A stretch of DNA of 64,000 bases. Origin: Desulforamulus aeronauticus DSM 10349. GTDB lineage: Bacteria > Bacillota > Desulfotomaculia > Desulfotomaculales > Desulfotomaculaceae. A program made the position numbers and the translations under genes. The stretch spans positions 42,505 through 106,504 of the forward strand of contig NZ_FRAR01000023.1 of NCBI RefSeq assembly GCF_900142375.1, written 5' to 3'. Shown here piece by piece: positions 45,001 through 53,281 of the stretch. Below the pieces are notes generated by a model that saw only the letters and a program-made list of their open reading frames with translations, was not told the origin of the DNA and searched no databases. Within the stretch, counting starts at the first letter, position 1. Every line of letters starts with the position of its first letter.

Positions 45001-45081
45001 CCAGGGTAGCATTAGTAGAATCATCATGAAAACAAGGATATATACAATCGGAATCGTTTTCTTTCTTGTTAAAAAAAACAA
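42037..45081 (-). CDS. Secreted subtilisin-like serine protease with three SLH domains
   Basis: Large exported protein of 1014 residues. Signal peptide 1-32, then an S8 peptidase domain with catalytic D77 (VADSGL), H113 (NGHGTHIVG), N214 (SAGNG) and S307 (GTSMSTAL). A long beta-rich middle region follows, and three SLH repeats close the protein (TFSDITEHWAKSDIEIMAAR, DYWCAGAVSTAMKMGLVSG, WAKSSVSLITNEGLMKG). The SLH repeats should anchor it to the pyruvylated wall polymer. It starts at TTG 45081 behind SD GAGGTGA. Probable roles are nutrient proteolysis or processing of surface proteins. Confidence 0.94.
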   Translation of the reverse strand: MFFLTRKKTIPIVYILVFMMILLMLPWPAVAGAVNASYHFENNLAAGIMGVPALWALAQGNNGIGLTGKGQVIAVADSGLEDGNLNTLHPDIKDRLVGVKDFSGDGWADPNGHGTHIVGSIVGTGVKSEGAIKGIAPDAGVYFQATYNEKDRSLHIPSVYQLLQDAYYAPGSPRIHANSWGANFSDGIYDWDTYSLDKFVWDHPDMVVLKSAGNGYKTTKPFVSSPGAAKNAITVGSTEGIRGVDSSSDNPDQVAGFSSRGTFDGRIKPEVLAPGTWILSTRKQNSTEENNYIGMYNQYYGYMSGTSMSTALTAGTLVLLRQYLVGQGVPPSAAQLKALLIFGTRKLPGVSQIDQGFGRVDAEKTLLALEKGDLQRVDAKGITTGEKVTYTFNSNGKPFKAVLAYSDYPKTPGTGKDLVNDLDLKVIGPDGKEFYWGNGYIDGDHMNNVEEITIKEPQLGTYTLEVTGYQVAQGPQPFALVYGTLPQQGTISEVKENTLFFSNGENVTLEEDTSVRVVGRGGEPQTKLADIPPGAEAYLTFDEDGRVNHIDALYTTVVNKIQSKEGSNQLILWDGTRWTLAEGALIYVGGNQLNWSQLPLEAELKLTVNPVTGRVWRIDVRALPEHSPFDPSAISDEVVKRAILESRNIEKVVLSTAAGQEEIQEKPVTLAFSAAMAAELYRNGKPVELKLSGLTIEVPAADFSRLGDKERGAQLQMQVAWQTVREQSLPASDPLMYLRPVSKVVDVRALIVWPDGSQLVANQADYPVKVTITSPVGATAGLNIQRIGTYRFNEMTRQWDYLNNDYNADTGKSSFSTNRLGKFAVLEASRTFSDITEHWAKSDIEIMAARHLVRGITPTTFSPGETVTRGQFTVMLVRTLGLGEDTNTNSFTDIPTDYWCAGAVSTAMKMGLVSGYNNSTFGPNDPITREQMAAMLVRAIHFNSSKVFHETDLPTGLYHDQDNIAPWAKSSVSLITNEGLMKGKGQDTFAPKDLTTRAEAATVMVRLLNYKMNN

Positions 45082-45152
45082 AGTATCACCTCATAAAATC
45101 CCATCACAAACAAAAGCTTAGAAAAATTTAGCTTATGCCAACTCTTTAATAC

Positions 45153-45189
45153 AAAAAAAGATGCCATCGAAAAAAATTCGACGACATCT
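45153..45189 (-). terminator. Terminator between the phosphohexomutase and protease genes
   Basis: AGATGCCATCGAA and TTCGACGACATCT pair fully (two wobbles) around an A5 loop; the minus strand ends in TTTTTTT. It is 136 bases past the mutase stop and could also be an attenuator for the protease. The rest of 45082-45324 holds a small CCACGCAAAGTGG hairpin and nothing else I can name. Confidence 0.7.
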
Positions 45190-45324
45190 CGGACAAGTCC
45201 TTTATTTTCACAAATTAACTTCAGGAATTTTTTGTAAAAATGCAGAACTATTGGCACTTTGGCCACTTTGCGTGGAAATCGCGGTTAGCCGATAGGAGCC
45301 TTTTTTGCATGTTATGCTTGGAGC

Positions 45325-46788
45325 TTAGGTGTGCAAGTGCAGGATTTCTTTTACTTCTTGCTGCAGCTTGTGCTTCTGTTCCAGGCTATTAGCTTCAACA
45401 TATACCCGGAACAGTGGCTCTGTACCGGAGGGACGAATCAACACCCAAGCACCGTCGGTCAGAATCAGTTTCGTACCATCCATGGTAATTTTTTCTGTGA
45501 CCAGCTGTCCTGCTAACTCCTGGGGAGCAAAATCCTTTAACTGGCTGAGGATGGCTTCCTTTTGCTCCAGGCTGGTGTGGATATCCAAACGCTCACTATA
45601 AAGCTGGCCAAATTCCGTATAGACTTGCTGCAACAATTCGGTAAGACTCTTTTGATGATAAGCCACCATTTCAGTTGCCAAAAGCCCCGCTAAAATACCA
45701 TCCTTTTCAGGAATATGGCCTTTAATCGACAGTCCCCCGCTTTCCTCGCCCCCTAAGATACAATCCTTTTCCAGCATATTCTGCCCAATGTATTTAAAGC
45801 CCACCGGCGACTCATAGACCTGTTGGCCCACCCTAGCTGCCAGACGATCCAGCAAATGAGTGGTAGCCACGGTTCTCGCCACCGGCCCCCGCCAGCCTTT
45901 AACAGTCAACAGGTGGTAATAAAGCAAGGGTAGGAACTGGTTGGGGGTGATATACTCTCCGTTGGCATCAATAATACCAAAACGATCCGCATCACCGTCC
46001 AAGGCTAAACCCAGGTGTGCACCGCCATCCCTGACTCGCTTTCGTAGCTCATCCAAGGAATGCCCGGTGGGTTCCGGTAAAGTCCCCCCGAAAAGTGGGT
46101 CTCGGTTATTATGAAAGACTTCCAACTTCGCTCCAGCTTCTCCCAGTAGGTGTTCCAGATAGCCGATACCCGCACCATACATGGGATCGACAACCACCTT
46201 TAGCCCCGCCTGACGGATTACTGCCAAATCAATGATGTTTGAAATATGTTCTATATATGCCTCAAAGGGATTGAGTTCGGTGCAATTACAGGTCTTTTGT
46301 TCCTCTGCCAGTAAATGGCCATATCGCCCTGTAGCCGGTTCCAGTTGGTAAAAATCACAGGGTTCGCCTGCCTGCAATTTAGCGATATTCTCCTCTATTT
46401 TTTTGGTGATATGCGGCAGAGCTGGCCCAGCATATTCTGGGATAAACTTAAAACCATTATAGGGTGGCGGATTGTGGCTGGCGGTCAGCATCACCGCCCC
46501 AGCAGCATCATACAGCTTAATGGCATAGGCCGTCACCGGAGTAGGCGTTGCCCCACTGCAGAGAAAAACCGGTATATCTTGGTTGGTGAATTCCTCTGCT
46601 ACCGCCTCGGCAAATTCCTCTGCTAAAAAGCGGTTGTCCCGGCCCACCACCAGGCCTCGTTTGCCAATCCCCAATTGATTAATATAGGCTGCCACAGCCC
46701 GGGCCACTAACCGCACGTTATCAAAAGTAAAATCTTTGGCAATAATGCCTCGCCAGCCGTCAGTACCGAAGGAAATTTTATGGCTCAA
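45325..46788 (-). CDS. Alpha-D-phosphohexomutase (phosphoglucomutase/phosphomannomutase)
   Basis: Phosphohexomutase of 487 residues, interconverting hexose 1- and 6-phosphates. The active serine lies in TASHNPPPYNG, the magnesium loop is LDGDADRFG, the sugar loop GGEESGG and the phosphate loop RPSGTEPLFRVY. It starts at TTG 46788 after GGAGGGG. Glucose or mannose specificity cannot be read with certainty. With galU and the epimerase nearby, it likely supplies glucose-1-phosphate for wall polymers. Confidence 0.92.
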   Translation of the reverse strand: MSHKISFGTDGWRGIIAKDFTFDNVRLVARAVAAYINQLGIGKRGLVVGRDNRFLAEEFAEAVAEEFTNQDIPVFLCSGATPTPVTAYAIKLYDAAGAVMLTASHNPPPYNGFKFIPEYAGPALPHITKKIEENIAKLQAGEPCDFYQLEPATGRYGHLLAEEQKTCNCTELNPFEAYIEHISNIIDLAVIRQAGLKVVVDPMYGAGIGYLEHLLGEAGAKLEVFHNNRDPLFGGTLPEPTGHSLDELRKRVRDGGAHLGLALDGDADRFGIIDANGEYITPNQFLPLLYYHLLTVKGWRGPVARTVATTHLLDRLAARVGQQVYESPVGFKYIGQNMLEKDCILGGEESGGLSIKGHIPEKDGILAGLLATEMVAYHQKSLTELLQQVYTEFGQLYSERLDIHTSLEQKEAILSQLKDFAPQELAGQLVTEKITMDGTKLILTDGAWVLIRPSGTEPLFRVYVEANSLEQKHKLQQEVKEILHLHT

Positions 46789-46942
46789 GGATACCCCTCC
46801 AATAACATTAAAATATCATACAGGACCTATTTTATGATTGCTACACCTTAATTATGCACAATATTCCAGACCTGGCAAGGTTTATAATGTCGTTTTCTGG
46901 GAAATACTATGGTTAGTTAATCTATTATATGTAAGGAGTTTG

Positions 46943-47059
46943 ATGAAAATGGCCAAGGCTGTGGATATAAAGGCATTGGATGCAAGACGTAAACTGTTGG
47001 ATCGTTATCTTAGTAATTGCAAGGGCAAAAAAACTGCCAAAGCTTCCAGCAGTAAATAG
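46943..47059 (+). CDS. Small lysine-rich protein of unknown function
   Basis: Short frame of 38 residues starting at ATG 46943 (ATG 46949 is possible), behind AAGGAG. It is basic, with a helix-like first half (IKALDARRKLLDRYLSNCKG) and a K/S-rich tail. A longer frame from 46838 exists but lacks an SD. No family is recognised. It lies alone on the plus strand between the mutase and epimerase genes and ends in a strong shared terminator. It could be a small nucleic-acid-associated protein; this is a guess. Confidence 0.5.
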   Translation: MKMAKAVDIKALDARRKLLDRYLSNCKGKKTAKASSSK

Positions 47060-47071
47060 AAACGCTTCAAT

Positions 47072-47116
47072 AAAGCAATGAGGGTTGGGATAAATATCTC
47101 AACCCTCATTGCTTTA
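47072..47116. terminator. Bidirectional terminator between the small gene and the epimerase
   Basis: TAAAGCAATGAGGGTTG and CAACCCTCATTGCTTTA form a perfect 17-bp stem with an inner GGGAT/ATATC-type pairing. The stop codon of the epimerase gene lies in one arm. Confidence 0.85.
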
Positions 47117-48028
47117 TTGGTTTAAGTAGTACTGAACCGTCTCTTGTAACCCCTGTGCCAGGCTAAACATAGGCTGCCAATTTAGGTATTGCATAACTTT
47201 TTGGTTATCCAAATAACTGTGCATAATATCTCCCACTCTGGGTGGGCTATAAACGGGTTCCAGCGTGGATTTTATCGTTCGTACCAGGAATCCATATAAT
47301 TCATTGACTGTAGCAGCCTCGCCGGTACTAATGTTTAGTATTTGGTTATCTCCCTGCTCCAAAGCCAGCAGATTGGCCGTGGCCACGTCTTTGACAAAGA
47401 CAAAATCGCGGGTTTGCTCGCCATCTCCAAAAATGGTGGGACTTTGACCAGACAGTAGTTTATTAATAAAGATGGCCACCACTCCGCCTTCCCCCAAGGC
47501 ATCCTGACGGGGACCATAAATATTGGCGTAGCGTAGGGCTGTCCAGCGCAAGCCACATAGTTCCTGGTACATCTCTAAATAGCGTTCCACGGTATGTTTG
47601 GATATACCGTAGCCAGACAAGGGCCTTACAGCATGCTCTTCATCCACGGGTAGATGAAGGGGATTGCCATACACCGCCGCCGAGGAAGCAAAGATAAATT
47701 TTTTGACAGCATAGCTGCGGCAGGCCTCCAATAAATTTAGGGTGCCCATGATATTTACATCAGCATCAAATAAAGGGTCCCGTAGGGAAACCGGTACCGC
47801 CACCTGGGCAGCCTGATGAATAATCGCCTGGGGTTTACTTTCTTTTATCACATTATCGATGACGGAATCCGTAATATCTACCTCATAGAGAGGTACTTCC
47901 GGCGGCAGGTTTTCTTTTTTACCGGAGGATAAATTATCTATGACCACAACTTCATGCTTGGCAGCTAGTAAAGCCTCTACTATATGAGAACCGATAAACC
48001 CGGCCCCACCAGTAACTAATACTCTCAC
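47114..48028 (-). CDS. NAD-dependent epimerase/dehydratase, UDP-glucose 4-epimerase type
   Basis: Extended short-chain dehydrogenase of 304 residues, with the Rossmann motif [15 protein letters not shown], the catalytic SSAAVYG and the YxxxK motif GYGISK (YGISK). It resembles GalE-like UDP-sugar epimerases, but substrate identity is uncertain. The GTG start overlaps the galU stop by four bases (GTGA), so the two are coupled and probably make UDP-sugars for the wall polymer. Confidence 0.9.
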   Translation of the reverse strand: MRVLVTGGAGFIGSHIVEALLAAKHEVVVIDNLSSGKKENLPPEVPLYEVDITDSVIDNVIKESKPQAIIHQAAQVAVPVSLRDPLFDADVNIMGTLNLLEACRSYAVKKFIFASSAAVYGNPLHLPVDEEHAVRPLSGYGISKHTVERYLEMYQELCGLRWTALRYANIYGPRQDALGEGGVVAIFINKLLSGQSPTIFGDGEQTRDFVFVKDVATANLLALEQGDNQILNISTGEAATVNELYGFLVRTIKSTLEPVYSPPRVGDIMHSYLDNQKVMQYLNWQPMFSLAQGLQETVQYYLNQ

Positions 48029-48906
48029 TTTTGTTTCACCTGTTCCGTCACGATTTGTTCTAAATATTGCCGGAAAGCTGCCGCTAAATCCGGTCTTTCC
48101 AAAGCAAATTCCACAGTGGCTTTAAGATAACCTAACTTATCCCCCACATCATAGCGCTTACCTTCAAAGAGACAGCCATAAATGGCCTCGGCCTGCACCA
48201 GACGTTTTAAAGCATCGGTTAGTTGAATCTCACCACCGGCACCGGGCTTGGTGGTGGCCAGAATGTCAAAAATCCGCGGACTCAGTATGTAACGTCCCAT
48301 AACAGCCAAGCGGGAGGGGGCTAGGTCGATAGCAGGTTTTTCTACCAAATCATGGACACGGCAAACACTTTCTTTTTCCGCTGTAGCCTCCACAATACCG
48401 TATCGATCAACGTGTTCCTGGGGAACTTCCTGCACACCCAGTATCGAATAGCGGTATTCCTCATAGAGGTTGATCATTTGTTTTAAACAAGGGACCTTGC
48501 TGCGGATGATGTCGTCCCCCAGCAGAACGGCAAAGGGTTCATCACCAATGAACTTTCTGGCACAGAAAACCGCATGGCCCAAGCCCAATGGCTCCTTTTG
48601 TCGAATGTAATGAATATCAACCATATCGCTAATATCCCGAACCAAACCCAACAATTCATGTTTTTGTTTGTTGTTTAATTGAAGTTCCAACTCCGTAGAC
48701 TTATCAAAATGATCTTCAATGGCTCGTTTGTTGCGACCTGTTACAATGAGAATATCCTCTATGCCGGAGGCAACAGCTTCCTCAACGATGTACTGAATGG
48801 TGGGGGTATCCACGATGGGCAACATTTCCTTGGGTTGTGCCTTGGTAGCCGGTAAAAAACGAACCCCCAGCCCGGCTGCCGGAATAATCGCCTTACGAAC
48901 TCTCAT
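48025..48906 (-). CDS. galU: UTP-glucose-1-phosphate uridylyltransferase
   Basis: GalU, 293 residues, forms UDP-glucose from UTP and glucose-1-phosphate. Motifs: [27 protein letters not shown], in which the nucleotide loop and lysines are typical, plus LGDDIIRS and VEKPAID. It heads a pair with the epimerase and works with the mutase upstream. Start ATG 48906 has a weak SD. Confidence 0.95.
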   Translation of the reverse strand: MRVRKAIIPAAGLGVRFLPATKAQPKEMLPIVDTPTIQYIVEEAVASGIEDILIVTGRNKRAIEDHFDKSTELELQLNNKQKHELLGLVRDISDMVDIHYIRQKEPLGLGHAVFCARKFIGDEPFAVLLGDDIIRSKVPCLKQMINLYEEYRYSILGVQEVPQEHVDRYGIVEATAEKESVCRVHDLVEKPAIDLAPSRLAVMGRYILSPRIFDILATTKPGAGGEIQLTDALKRLVQAEAIYGCLFEGKRYDVGDKLGYLKATVEFALERPDLAAAFRQYLEQIVTEQVKQK

Positions 48907-48949
48907 AACCTACATCCTTTCTGGTTGCTAGATAAATTGAAAAGCGGTC

Positions 48950-50038
48950 CTACATTTTTGAGGACCGCTGCTGTAAATTCTGTGAAGCTGAAACGGTAGA
49001 CTGAATGCCGGTTTTAGCAGCTTTGCCGATAACCCCAATTTTGTTGGCGGCTACAATAATTATCACGGCCAGGATCAACAGGAGCAGTACGGCCTGACTG
49101 TCGGAAAGAACAGTTAGCAGAAAGGCACTGACACCTAATAGCAGATTCACTGCGTAAATGGCCAACACCGTTTGCTTGTGGGAAAAACCCAGAGCCATCA
49201 TGCGATGGTGCAGGTGTTCTTTATCCGGTTGAAAAATAGGACGGTGACTTTGGTAACGACGCAGGATGGCAAAGAGCACATCCAGCAAGGGAATTCCCAG
49301 AATTACCATCGGTACAATGACCGAAATAGCGGTAGCCGCCTTGGCCACCCCCATCACTGCCAGGGTGCTCAGGGCATAGCCCAGGAACATGGAGCCGGTG
49401 TCACCTAAGAAAATTTTAGCTGGATAAAAGTTATACTTTAGAAAGCCCAGTGTAGCCGCAGCCAGGATTAAGGCCAGACCTGCAACTTCCATCCCCAAAC
49501 CACCCATCTGCCAAGTTACAGCAGCCAGGGTGAGGGCCGCAATAAAGGAAGTTCCTCCTGCCAGGCCATCTAAACCATCTATTAGGTTAACAGCATTGGT
49601 TACTGAGATAATCCAGAAGATCGTTACCGGTATGCCCCAGTTGCCTAAATGAACCATTTGGGCATTAATGGGGTTCGTTATAAACTCTACTTGAATCCCG
49701 AAGGGAATTACCACCGCTGCAGCAGCAATTTGCCCTACTAGCTTTACTTTGGCGGGTAACCCCCTGGTATCGTCTAAGATGCCTAGCAATACGATAACCA
49801 GACCACCAACCAGCAAACCAATTAATTTGTTATCTAACTGATGAGTGAATAATACCGCTGCAGCAAAGGCCAAATATACAGCCAAGCCGCCCATGCGGGG
49901 CATGATTTTGCTGTGTACCTTGCGCTGTTCCGGCTGATCAATGGCCCCAATTTTAAAGGCAACCTTACGAACCCAGGGTGTAAAAACCAGGGCCAGTGCT
50001 AAAGCCAATAAAACAGCCATTAGTATATTATATGACAA
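48950..50038 (-). CDS. Undecaprenyl-phosphate sugar-1-phosphate transferase, TagO/WecA/MraY family
   Basis: Polytopic membrane enzyme of 362 residues with about eleven helices. It transfers a UDP-HexNAc phosphate to undecaprenyl-phosphate, starting wall polymer synthesis. Active motifs: VNLIDGLDGLAGG and FLGDTGSMFLGY, with the cytoplasmic HSKIMPRMGG and RYQSHRPIFQPDKEHLHHR. TTG start 50038 follows GGAGGG. With the TagA/WecG gene it fits a wall polymer pathway of the teichoic or SCWP type. Confidence 0.93.
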   Translation of the reverse strand: MSYNILMAVLLALALALVFTPWVRKVAFKIGAIDQPEQRKVHSKIMPRMGGLAVYLAFAAAVLFTHQLDNKLIGLLVGGLVIVLLGILDDTRGLPAKVKLVGQIAAAAVVIPFGIQVEFITNPINAQMVHLGNWGIPVTIFWIISVTNAVNLIDGLDGLAGGTSFIAALTLAAVTWQMGGLGMEVAGLALILAAATLGFLKYNFYPAKIFLGDTGSMFLGYALSTLAVMGVAKAATAISVIVPMVILGIPLLDVLFAILRRYQSHRPIFQPDKEHLHHRMMALGFSHKQTVLAIYAVNLLLGVSAFLLTVLSDSQAVLLLLILAVIIIVAANKIGVIGKAAKTGIQSTVSASQNLQQRSSKM

Positions 50039-50223
50039 TGTCTATCCCTCCATGACAAAGGCACATTTGCAGAATTCACGATCTTACTCATTCTACCCCA
50101 GGAGATACAGGCCTGTACAGCAGTAAAAACTACTACATTCACTAATGAGTAGCAAAATTATTGTTTGTTCACTTAAAAAAGTTAAAATCCTTATTTATAA
50201 TCAGGAATTCGTGAAAATTCTCT

Positions 50224-50652
50224 TTATTGCTGACTCATGGCGAACATTAATTCCGCCTCGGCGGCCAATTCTTCTCCCACATAGGCTTTAGCTGTGCTTT
50301 TGCCCACGGTACCACGCAACTTTAAAATCTCTACTTCGATGCGCAGAGTATCCCCCGGCACCACCTGGCGGCGAAAACGAGCTTTATCAATACCAGCTAA
50401 AAGTCCAATACGTCCGGCATAAGCAGGCATACTAAGGATAACCATGGCACCTACCTGGGCCATAGCTTCAATAATTAGAACACCGGGCATAACAGGAAAG
50501 TCGGGAAAATGGCCTTGGAAAAACGGCTCATTGGCAGTAACATTCTTGATCCCGACAACTTTTTTACCCTCTTCCATCTCTAAAATCCGATCCACTAACA
50601 GAAAGGGGTAACGATGTGGTAAAATCTTCTGGATAGCATTTATATCGAGCAT
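50224..50652 (-). CDS. fabZ: 3-hydroxyacyl-ACP dehydratase FabZ
   Basis: FabZ, 142 residues, dehydrates 3-hydroxyacyl-ACP in fatty acid synthesis. Catalytic His48 and Glu62 are in [13 protein letters not shown] and IEAMAQ. ATG 50652 has SD GGAGG. It is alone, with its own promoter, and lies away from other fab genes in this window. Confidence 0.95.
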   Translation of the reverse strand: MLDINAIQKILPHRYPFLLVDRILEMEEGKKVVGIKNVTANEPFFQGHFPDFPVMPGVLIIEAMAQVGAMVILSMPAYAGRIGLLAGIDKARFRRQVVPGDTLRIEVEILKLRGTVGKSTAKAYVGEELAAEAELMFAMSQQ

Positions 50653-50695
50653 AGGTACCTCCGGTTTCTATGTATATACGTTTAAATTCGGCATT

Positions 50696-50724
50696 ATTAT
50701 ACTGGTTCCTGCAGGGAAAGGCAA
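50696..50724 (-). promoter_or_regulatory. fabZ promoter
   Basis: TTGCCT (50724-50719), 17-base spacer, TATAAT (50701-50696) on the minus strand, 44 bases upstream of the start. Consensus -10. I saw no clear FapR-type palindrome. Confidence 0.7.
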
Positions 50725-50731
50725 GTTTTTC

Positions 50732-50750
50732 GTGCCTTCGGGCACTTTTT
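50732..50750. terminator. Small hairpin with UUCG loop
   Basis: GTGCC-TTCG-GGCAC with TTTTT after it on the plus strand. It lies between divergent fabZ and the FAD oxidoreductase genes, so its source transcript is unclear. The rest of the gap to 50867 contains a TAGCCAT-type string. Confidence 0.4.
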
Positions 50751-50867
50751 GGAGGCTATTGGCGCTTTGGGTTTATTCTGTGGCTATTGCCATGGCTTTA
50801 GCCATAGGCTCTAATAAGTAGTAGTTATTGTTCTTTTTGCTAAGAGTAACTATATGGAGGTTTTGAG

Positions 50868-52538
50868 TTGAAAAAGATGACTTTAGCTTTATTGATCTTT
50901 ATGTTATCTCTGGGAGGGTATTGGGTATCCTCCTCGGGCCAGAAGATGGATGTTGTTATTGTTGGTGGCGGATTTGATGGGTGTGCGGCTGCTCGTAGTG
51001 CTGCAGTAGCTGCGCCGGATAAGAAAATTTTGTTAGTGGTGACAGAGCCGGTTCAGTCTGTGGGGGGGCTGGGGACTGTTGGTGGGCAAAATTTTACGGA
51101 TATTCGTTTGTGGCAAGGGCAATTGGTCACCCAGGGTTCCTTTGGGCGTTGGTTTGCTAAGGCAGGGCAATTTTATAGTACCGAGCGGATGACGGAAATT
51201 ATTCGGGAGGATTTATCTCAGTTCAATAACATTAAAACTCTCTATAGTTACGATATTGAACAAGTAGCTACTGATAAAAATAAGATTAAAGAACTGACAC
51301 TGCGAAATATTTCTCGAAAAGAGAGCGGGGAAGTTGGCTGGGGGCAGGACGTTAAAAAAATCAATGGAAAAATCTTTATTGATGCTTCAGTTGATGGCCG
51401 TTTAACTCGACTAGCTGGCAATACCGTTAGCGTTGGTCGGGCAGATTGGCCAGCTACGTATTTACCAGCCCCGGAGAATGGTACTCTGGCCCGCCAACAG
51501 GCTGCTACACTGATGTTCCAGGTAAAGGGTGTAAAAACCCCGCCTAAAAACATGCGTATTAAAGACTGGGAGTTCGTTCGAGATGCTAAGGGTAGTTGGG
51601 GGCTGGCCGGGGGGAAAGAAGCTTTCACTAGCAATCCTAAGGTGGTTGGCTTCAATGAACAATACAGCCCCCAAGGTTTTGCCATCAAACCCATCAATGC
51701 GGCAGCCAACGGCAAAGACAGTGATGTCTGGTGGATCAACTGTCTGCTGGTGTTTAATGTGGATGGTCGAGCTCACCAGCGGGATAAGGGATCCTCTCTC
51801 TATCCCTCGGATCTGTTACCAGAGCACCTGAATGTCGATGAGGCCTGGGTTAAGGCTAGAGAGTTTATTAATACTGATACCTTTATAGATACGCTACGGG
51901 AATTCAAGGTGCAAAACCCTTCTACCGGTGAATGGTACGGCTTTGGTGAGGCCGAGTTAGTACGAGAAAATCATAATTTGCCGATAGTAGGTCAATCGAT
52001 GTACATACGGGAATCCCTTCACAGTGCTACCTCTAACGAATTAAACACTAACGAAGAGAATAACCATTATGCAATTACTACAAACGAAGCTCAAAGTGCA
52101 CAATCTCATGCCTCCGGCACTGATGCAGACAACTACCAAACTCGCATCGGCTTAGGGTACTATATGATGGATATTAACGCCTTTGTGCCAGAAGACCTTA
52201 AAGCAACTGGCCAATACGATTGGCCGGTAACTAAACATCTCCGCCCGGACTGGGAGGCAGCAGGAGGGCAGCCCAAAAACCCGGTTTATTTACCTCTGGA
52301 AGCACTACTGCCCTCCCATACACAAAATTTACTGGTGCCCGGGTATGGGGCCTCCATTTCTTCCTTTGCCTGGGCTGAACTAAGGGTGCTGCCTAATCTA
52401 GCAGTTCTAGGAGATGCTGCAGGGGTAACTGCAGTACGATCTTTGAATGTTACAAAACCACCCGGCAGCCTTAGCAAAGAGGATATTACCTGGATACAAG
52501 AAAAACTAAAATCCTTTGGGGCTAGGCTGGATAAATAA
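50868..52538 (+). CDS. Exported FAD-dependent oxidoreductase (paralogue 1)
   Basis: Protein of 556 residues with an N-terminal hydrophobic segment (about 3-21) and then an FAD-binding Rossmann fold (VVIVGGGFDGCAAARSA, about 26-42). It is related to the FAD-dependent oxidoreductase family of PF12831 and to the gene at 59145. The segment looks like a Sec signal anchor, so the flavoprotein seems to be outside the cytoplasm. TTG 50868 has SD GGAGG. Substrate is unknown. A long middle region (LYPSDLLPEHLNVDEAW and QSMYIRESLHSATSNEL) is unique to this family. Confidence 0.8.
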   Translation: MKKMTLALLIFMLSLGGYWVSSSGQKMDVVIVGGGFDGCAAARSAAVAAPDKKILLVVTEPVQSVGGLGTVGGQNFTDIRLWQGQLVTQGSFGRWFAKAGQFYSTERMTEIIREDLSQFNNIKTLYSYDIEQVATDKNKIKELTLRNISRKESGEVGWGQDVKKINGKIFIDASVDGRLTRLAGNTVSVGRADWPATYLPAPENGTLARQQAATLMFQVKGVKTPPKNMRIKDWEFVRDAKGSWGLAGGKEAFTSNPKVVGFNEQYSPQGFAIKPINAAANGKDSDVWWINCLLVFNVDGRAHQRDKGSSLYPSDLLPEHLNVDEAWVKAREFINTDTFIDTLREFKVQNPSTGEWYGFGEAELVRENHNLPIVGQSMYIRESLHSATSNELNTNEENNHYAITTNEAQSAQSHASGTDADNYQTRIGLGYYMMDINAFVPEDLKATGQYDWPVTKHLRPDWEAAGGQPKNPVYLPLEALLPSHTQNLLVPGYGASISSFAWAELRVLPNLAVLGDAAGVTAVRSLNVTKPPGSLSKEDITWIQEKLKSFGARLDK

Positions 52539-52543
52539 AAAAA

Positions 52544-52580
52544 CGGGTAGCTGCAGTTTAATTGCATCTACCCAGTTTTT
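52544..52580. terminator. Terminator after the FAD oxidoreductase gene
   Basis: GGGTAG-CTGCA and TGCA-TCTACCC pair around GTTTAAT, followed by TTTTTTA on the plus strand. It is shared by the convergent lipoprotein gene. Confidence 0.75.
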
Positions 52581-52582
52581 TA

Positions 52583-53158
52583 TTACTTCTTAGCTGCGTT
52601 TTCTAAGGCCGGAGATAATTTGGCCTTATATTCATCATATCTCTCTACCATGTATTTCTTGTAAACATCTTTAATTTGGTCATCTGTTAGCGGTTTTAGC
52701 TTATTGGTTTGGGAATCCATAATGCCCTCTGTTGCCATAAAAATAAAGTTATTAACAATGGCACGTAACTTATCACCATAGGCTAAACCATCTTTATATA
52801 TTTCTTCATTCTTACTGTCTTCTGGGAAAGCATTTACCTCCATATGCAAATCATAATCCTTTATGAGAGGTTTAATAGTTTCCTTAGATTTGTTAAGCTG
52901 TCCCAGGAAATCTTCCTTGCTAATTTTACCCTGCTCCCAATCGTCATAGGATTTACTGATTTCACTCCGCACCACATCTAACTGGCTGAGCCATTGCTTT
53001 TCCTTAAGAGCTAGGTTTTGTATAGGATCTCCTTCCATTTTAGCCGCTTCCTCAGGGGTTTTAACTTCTACGATCTCTTTAGATGATCCCCCACAGCCAA
53101 AGAGCACCAGACTTAATGATAAACTTAAGGCTAACAACAATAATATTTTCTTCTTCAA
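52583..53158 (-). CDS. Putative lipoprotein
   Basis: Secreted lipoprotein of about 191 residues, with a lipobox LVLFGCGG near residue 22. The rest is charged and mostly helical, probably coiled coil (LKEKQWLSQLDVVRSEISKS). No family is recognised. A longer frame to 53230 exists. The TTG codons at 53161 and 53158 follow GGAGG, and I chose 53158. It could bind wall or act as a chaperone; no support for either. Confidence 0.7.
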   Translation of the reverse strand: MKKKILLLLALSLSLSLVLFGCGGSSKEIVEVKTPEEAAKMEGDPIQNLALKEKQWLSQLDVVRSEISKSYDDWEQGKISKEDFLGQLNKSKETIKPLIKDYDLHMEVNAFPEDSKNEEIYKDGLAYGDKLRAIVNNFIFMATEGIMDSQTNKLKPLTDDQIKDVYKKYMVERYDEYKAKLSPALENAAKK

Positions 53159-53240
53159 CAACCATTCCTCCTTACGTATATTAAAACCATTCAACAATGT
53201 GGGCCATATTCCTTTATGAAAAAATTTCATCTGTTATTAG

Positions 53241-53276
53241 AAAAACCAGGGACTAAAAAATCAAGCCCCTGGTTCC
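53241..53276 (-). terminator. Terminator of the beta-propeller gene
   Basis: AACCAGGG and CCCTGGTT pair around a T-rich loop on the minus strand, followed by TTTTTC, just past the stop at 53282. Confidence 0.8.
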
Positions 53277-53281
53277 ATGGA

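Noticed and set aside
45069..45266. A 65-codon minus-strand frame upstream of the protease
   Set aside because: It runs through the terminator and has no SD or family match.
45240..45305. A possible cyclic-di-GMP riboswitch (CCACGCAAAGTGG near the protease leader)
   Set aside because: The conserved GEMM tetraloop receptor and P1 were not found; only CGCAAAG matches.
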